Positions 48,511 to 52,117 of a stretch of DNA of 52,117 nt are shown one piece after another (position 1 is the first letter of the stretch; every line of letters starts with the position of its first letter). The notes below the pieces were generated by a model. That model searched no databases. It saw nothing but the letters and a program-made list of their open reading frames with translations, and was not told the DNA's origin. The position numbers and the translations under genes are program-made. Source of the stretch: Proteobacteria bacterium SG_bin9 (lineage in GTDB: Bacteria > Pseudomonadota > Alphaproteobacteria > Rhizobiales > Xanthobacteraceae). The DNA is taken from contig LWDM01000058.1 in assembly GCA_002083525.1 (NCBI GenBank), positions 1 through 52,117 of the forward strand, in the 5' to 3' direction.

Positions 48511-49851
48511 ATGAACCAGTCTCGACCGATCCAAACCCTCGATGTGCCAGGACTTGCGGCGCGCCGCATCGCCGCCGACGTGCTCGACGGCGTCCTGCAC
48601 AAGCGCCGTATGCTTGACGATCAGCTCGACGGGCCTGCTGCGCATCCCGGCATCAAGACGCTGTCCGATCGCGACCGCGCATTGATGCGGCGGTTGGCAG
48701 CGACATCGCTGCGCAAGCTTGGCACACTGAGAAAGCTGCTCGGACGTTTGCTCGATCGCGGCATTCCAAGCGATGCGCCGCGCGCCGAAAGCGCGCTGTT
48801 GATCGGCGCTGCGCAAATTCTCTGGATGGACGTGCCGGATCACGCGGCGGTCGATCTGTCAGTGCGGCTCGCGCAATCCGACCGGCGCGCGGCGCGTTAC
48901 GCCGGCCTGGTCAACGCCGTGCTGCGCCGATGCGCGCGCGAAGGTCATGCGATGGCGCAGGAAGCCGCGCTCGAACCGGTCGATATTCCGTCGTGGCTGA
49001 TGACGCGCTGGATCAACAACTACGGCGCCGATAACGCGCGCGCGATCGCAATCGCGCTCAGTCACGAGCCGCCGCTCGATATTACTGTGAAAGGCGATGC
49101 GGAGCAGTGGGCGTCGCAATTGCATGGCGAGGTCTTGCCGACAGGTTCGATCCGCACGCTGATGCACGGACCGGTGACAATGCTGCCCGGCTTCACGCAG
49201 GGCAGCTGGTGGGTGCAGGACGCCGCCGCCGCGATGCCGGCGCGTCTGTTCGGCGATGTCGCCGGCAAATCCATCGTGGATCTGTGTGCGGCGCCGGGAG
49301 GCAAGACGGCGCAACTTGCGAGTGCCGGCGCGAGCGTCACCGCGATCGACCGCTCGCCCAATCGCGTAATGCGATTGCGCGACAATCTCGGCCGGCTCAG
49401 TCTCAACGCCGAAACACTTGTCGCCGACGCCACCGAATGGACCAGCAAACCGTTTGACGGCGTGCTGCTCGACGCACCCTGCGCATCGACCGGCACCACG
49501 CGCCGCCATCCGGACATCGCCTGGCTCAAGACCGAAGCCGACATCGGCGCGCTGGCTGCGCTGCAGTCGCGGCTGCTACAGAAGGCCGTATCGCTGCTCA
49601 AACCGGGCGGCACCTTGATTTACTGCACCTGTTCGCTCGAACCGGAGGAGGGTGAGCATGCGATCGCCGGCATGCTTGCAACCGACAGCAGCCTGCGGCG
49701 GATTCCGGTGACGTCCGGCGAAGTCGGCGGACGGAACGAACTGATTACCGCCGACGGCGATCTGCGGACCTTGCCCTGCCATCTCCCTCATCAAGACCCG
49801 CGCCGGGCTGGAATGGACGGCTTTTATGCCGCACGCCTGATCAAGTCCTGA
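48511..49851 (+). CDS. rsmB: 16S rRNA (cytosine-967-C5)-methyltransferase RsmB
   Basis: 446 residues. The N-terminal NusB-like helical domain (LAARRIAADVLDGVLHKRRMLDDQLD ... ALLIGAAQILWMDVPDHAAVDLSV) is followed by a SAM methyltransferase domain: SIVDLCAAPGGKTAQLASAGASVTAIDRS, DAPCASTGTTRRHPDIAW with one catalytic Cys and LIYCTCSLEPEEGE with the other. The enzyme modifies C967 of 16S rRNA. The ATG at 48511 has no strong ribosome site. It is commonly upstream of heparinase and purH, as here. Confidence 0.95.
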   Translation: MNQSRPIQTLDVPGLAARRIAADVLDGVLHKRRMLDDQLDGPAAHPGIKTLSDRDRALMRRLAATSLRKLGTLRKLLGRLLDRGIPSDAPRAESALLIGAAQILWMDVPDHAAVDLSVRLAQSDRRAARYAGLVNAVLRRCAREGHAMAQEAALEPVDIPSWLMTRWINNYGADNARAIAIALSHEPPLDITVKGDAEQWASQLHGEVLPTGSIRTLMHGPVTMLPGFTQGSWWVQDAAAAMPARLFGDVAGKSIVDLCAAPGGKTAQLASAGASVTAIDRSPNRVMRLRDNLGRLSLNAETLVADATEWTSKPFDGVLLDAPCASTGTTRRHPDIAWLKTEADIGALAALQSRLLQKAVSLLKPGGTLIYCTCSLEPEEGEHAIAGMLATDSSLRRIPVTSGEVGGRNELITADGDLRTLPCHLPHQDPRRAGMDGFYAARLIKS

Positions 49852-50053
49852 CCTGTCCTCCTGGCCAGCCGCTCGCCATGGCGGGCCGGCGCACCGGCGG
49901 CTAGCCATCAGAAAACATTCTCAAATACGGCATACTGCGGATCAGAAAGCGCATGCCTGGGCGCCGTGACAGTTCGCCTGTCCGGAGGTGTCACAAACCC
50001 AATTCCAGATTAAAAGAATGGGCAGCGATTCCCCACCATTCGCAAAGGCGCGC

Positions 50054-51808
50054 GTGTCCGTCGCACCCCGTAGACGCATCTCCACCATGGTTCTGGGCCG
50101 ATTTGCCCGGAACATGGCGGCGCGCGCCAGCAGCAACTCGCTGGCCCTGTCGGGGCTTTGGCCCAGCCGCACCGACCGTCTGATCATCGCCCCGCACGAT
50201 CTGCGGACCACCGACGCCACCCGAGCGGCGGAAATCTACGCCGGCCGTTTCGTGTTTGCCGGCAAGATCGTCAACTGCCATGGCCGGTCGATCTTCGATC
50301 TGGAACCGCCCTCGGAGGATTGGGAAGCCGCACTGCTGGGCTTCGGCTGGCTGCGGCATCTGCGTGCGGCCGATACCGCCATCTCCCGCGCCAATGCCCG
50401 CGCGCTGGTGGAGGACTGGATTTCCAACCCGAAGCGCAAACGCAAGATCGCCTGGCGCGCGGACGTGCTGGCGCGGCGGACGATCTCGCTGCTGTCGCAG
50501 GCGCCGCTCGTGCTGAACGAGACCGACGGCAAATTCTACCGCCGGTATCTGCGCGCGCTGACCCGTGAGATCCGCCATTTGCGTTACGTGATGATCGACA
50601 TTCCGGATGGGGTGCCGAGACTGCAGGTGCTGACCGCACTGAGCTATGCCTCGCTCTGTCTCGCCAATCAGGGCCGCCACATCCGCTCGGCGACGAAAAA
50701 ACTTTCCGACGAACTGCAGAAGCAGATTCTGCCGGACGGCGGACACATCTCACGCAATCCCGGCGCACTGATCGAACTGCTGCTCGATCTGTTGCCGCTG
50801 CGCCAGACCTTCGCCGCGCGCAACATCGCGCCGCCGCCGGCGCTGCTCAATGCCATCGATCGCATGATGCCGATGCTGCGCTTCTTCCGGCACAATGACG
50901 GCAGCTTCGCGCTGTTCAACGGCATGAGCAATGTGCCGTCGGGCATGGTCGCGACTTTGCTCGCCTACGACGACACCCACGGCGCGCCGATGGCGCACAT
51001 GCCGCATACGGGATTTCAGCGGCTAGAGGCCGGCGCCACGACGCTGATCATGGATACCGGCCCGCCGCCGCCGGCCGCCGTCAGCCATGACGCGCATGCC
51101 GGGTGCCTCTCCTTTGAACTCTCATCCGGAAATTGCCGCATCGTCGTCAACTGCGGCATGCCGTCGACCGGCCGCGACAACTGGCGCGCGTTTGCGCGCG
51201 GCACACCGGCGCATTCGACGCTGACCTATCGCGACACGTCGTCATGCCAGTTCGTCGAACGCACGACCATGAAGCGCCTGCTGCAAGGCGCGCCGGTGGT
51301 GAGCGGCCCCGCAACTGTCGAGGCCTACCGCGAGGCCGTGCCGAACGGCATTCTGCTGACCACGTCGCATGACGGCTATCTCAGCCAGTTCGGCATGATT
51401 CATCGCCGCGTGCTGATGATGTCCCACGACGGCTTGCGGCTCGACGGCGAGGATTCGCTGATGCCCGCGCCCGGCAGCCGCACCAAGAACGCCAACGACG
51501 CCTACGCGTTGCGCTTCCATCTGCATCCGTCGGTGAAGGCGAGCCGGCTCAGCGACGCCCGCGGCGTCATGCTGGTGCTGCCGAACAAGGAGGTCTGGAC
51601 CTTCGAGGCGCTCGACGACAAGGTCGAGCTCGAGGACAGCGTCTTCCTTGCCGGCACCGACGGCCCGCGCCGCACCGTGCAGATCGTGATCGCGCAGAAC
51701 TCGCGCCAGGCCACCAGCGTCCGCTGGAGCTTCGCGCGCTCCTCCGGTTCGCCGGCCGCAACCAGCGCACGGCGCAACACCCAGCGCGAGCCGGAACTGC
51801 CGCTCTAG
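50054..51808 (+). CDS. Heparinase II/III family protein
   Basis: 584 residues from a GTG at 50054 that has AAGG five bases ahead; alternative in-frame starts are 49988 (GTG), 50018 and 50087 (ATG). The N-terminal helical toroid has GWLRHLRAADTAISRANARALVEDWI and LSYASLCLANQGRHIRSATKKLSDELQKQILPDGGHISRNPGALIELLLDL; the C-terminal beta-sandwich includes HTGFQRLEAGATTLIMDTG, DAHAGCLSFELSSGNCRIVVNCGMP and YGxxx-like DGYLSQFGMIHRR. Family members are polysaccharide lyases, but substrate and cell location are unknown; no signal peptide is seen. Conserved next to rsmB and purH in these bacteria. Confidence 0.85.
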   Translation: MSVAPRRRISTMVLGRFARNMAARASSNSLALSGLWPSRTDRLIIAPHDLRTTDATRAAEIYAGRFVFAGKIVNCHGRSIFDLEPPSEDWEAALLGFGWLRHLRAADTAISRANARALVEDWISNPKRKRKIAWRADVLARRTISLLSQAPLVLNETDGKFYRRYLRALTREIRHLRYVMIDIPDGVPRLQVLTALSYASLCLANQGRHIRSATKKLSDELQKQILPDGGHISRNPGALIELLLDLLPLRQTFAARNIAPPPALLNAIDRMMPMLRFFRHNDGSFALFNGMSNVPSGMVATLLAYDDTHGAPMAHMPHTGFQRLEAGATTLIMDTGPPPPAAVSHDAHAGCLSFELSSGNCRIVVNCGMPSTGRDNWRAFARGTPAHSTLTYRDTSSCQFVERTTMKRLLQGAPVVSGPATVEAYREAVPNGILLTTSHDGYLSQFGMIHRRVLMMSHDGLRLDGEDSLMPAPGSRTKNANDAYALRFHLHPSVKASRLSDARGVMLVLPNKEVWTFEALDDKVELEDSVFLAGTDGPRRTVQIVIAQNSRQATSVRWSFARSSGSPAATSARRNTQREPELPL

Positions 51809-51917
51809 CAAACGCTGCCAACACTCCCTGTGGCCAATGTCAGGCATGCCAGAACGGGCGGTTTCACCACCCGAAAAACCGTGCTACGCGGCGCCTTTCT
51901 GTAGTCCGGATCAACCC

Positions 51918-52117
51918 ATGGCCGATCACCTTCGCCGCATGACCCGCGCCCTGCTGTCAGTCTCCGACAAGTCAGGGCTGATCGAATTCGCCCGCGCACT
52001 GTCTGAACGCGGCATCGAACTCGTCTCGACCGGCGGCACTGCAAAGGCGATCGCCGCTGCCGGGCTGAAGGTGAAGGACGTCTCCGAACTCACCGGCTTT
52101 CCCGAGATGATGGACGG
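51918..52117 (+). CDS. purH: Bifunctional AICAR formyltransferase/IMP cyclohydrolase, N-terminal part
   Basis: Only the first 66 residues lie in the window: MADHLRRMTRALLSVSDKSG then LIEFARALSERGIELVSTGGTAKAIAAAGLKVKDVSELTGFPEMMDG. The segments ALLSVSDKSGL, VSTGGTAK and TGFPEMMDG are the standard start of the MGS-like IMP cyclohydrolase domain of PurH, which closes the purine ring in the last two steps of IMP synthesis. The gene continues beyond the right edge. The leader after the heparinase stop is 109 bases. Confidence 0.93.
   Translation, partial: MADHLRRMTRALLSVSDKSGLIEFARALSERGIELVSTGGTAKAIAAAGLKVKDVSELTGFPEMMD

Overview
The window is a 52 kb GC-rich chromosomal segment of an alphaproteobacterium. 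The hemD / Mic60-like / hemY block next to tsaD, the acs and rsmB-heparinase-purH order, the typA, folD and DUF1674 (SdhAF4-like) genes, and the abundance of P450, enoyl-CoA hydratase and LivK-type binding-protein genes fit the Bradyrhizobiaceae/Nitrobacteraceae (Bradyrhizobium, Rhodopseudomonas, Afipia relatives). This placement is inferred from gene content and order, not from an rRNA gene. I see no rRNA, prophage, insertion sequence, integrase or CRISPR array. There are two tRNA genes, tRNA-Ala(CGC) and tRNA-Thr(CGT).

Layout. 1-4.3 kb: end of an exported-protein gene, a 2,4-dienoyl-CoA-reductase-like SDR, a quinone oxidoreductase, a ketopantoate-reductase-like enzyme, a YkvA/DUF1232 protein and a pterin carbinolamine dehydratase. 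4.4-9.3 kb: a membrane-anchored TAXI-type binding protein, typA/bipA and a flavin amine oxidase. 9.3-12.4 kb: a tightly packed minus-strand operon of exported alpha/beta hydrolase, DUF2269 membrane protein, SDR fused to a DoxX-like membrane domain, and a DCC thiol-redox protein. 12.5-19.2 kb: GNAT, folD-DUF167-YggT, tRNA-Ala, a second GNAT, enoyl-CoA hydratase, an NTF2-like protein, a glutamine amidotransferase, an SDR and a TerB protein. 19.5-26 kb: an MFS exporter, two cytochromes P450, a PEP mutase/isocitrate-lyase-like enzyme and a divergent LysR regulator, with two long hairpin repeats among them. 26-31.5 kb: a nucleoside deoxyribosyltransferase, a chemoreceptor downstream of a LivK-type binding protein, an HtrA-like protein that has lost its catalytic residues, and tRNA-Thr. 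31.7-37.6 kb: hemY, a mitofilin-like gene and hemD facing tsaD-gpsA. 37.6-42.7 kb: a Tat-exported haloacid-dehalogenase-like protein with a divergent LysR, an EVE protein plus a methyltransferase, a 56-residue ORF, topoisomerase IB and DUF2059. 42.8-52.1 kb: acs, a Tat-exported Kelch protein, an AT-richer exported gene bracketed by a 13-bp direct repeat, an L,D-transpeptidase, an SNase-fold protein, DUF1674, rsmB, a heparinase-family protein and the start of purH.

Most genes are housekeeping or general metabolism. The best candidates for something undescribed are the four-gene hydrolase/DUF2269/SDR-DoxX/DCC operon, the binding-protein/chemoreceptor pair without transport permeases, the catalytically dead HtrA-PDZ protein, the TAXI protein with a second membrane anchor and a cytoplasmic tail, and the paired hairpin repeats, one of which supplies a P450 stop codon. 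Start codons were chosen by Shine-Dalgarno position and family length. Product names rest on motifs read by eye, without database searches.
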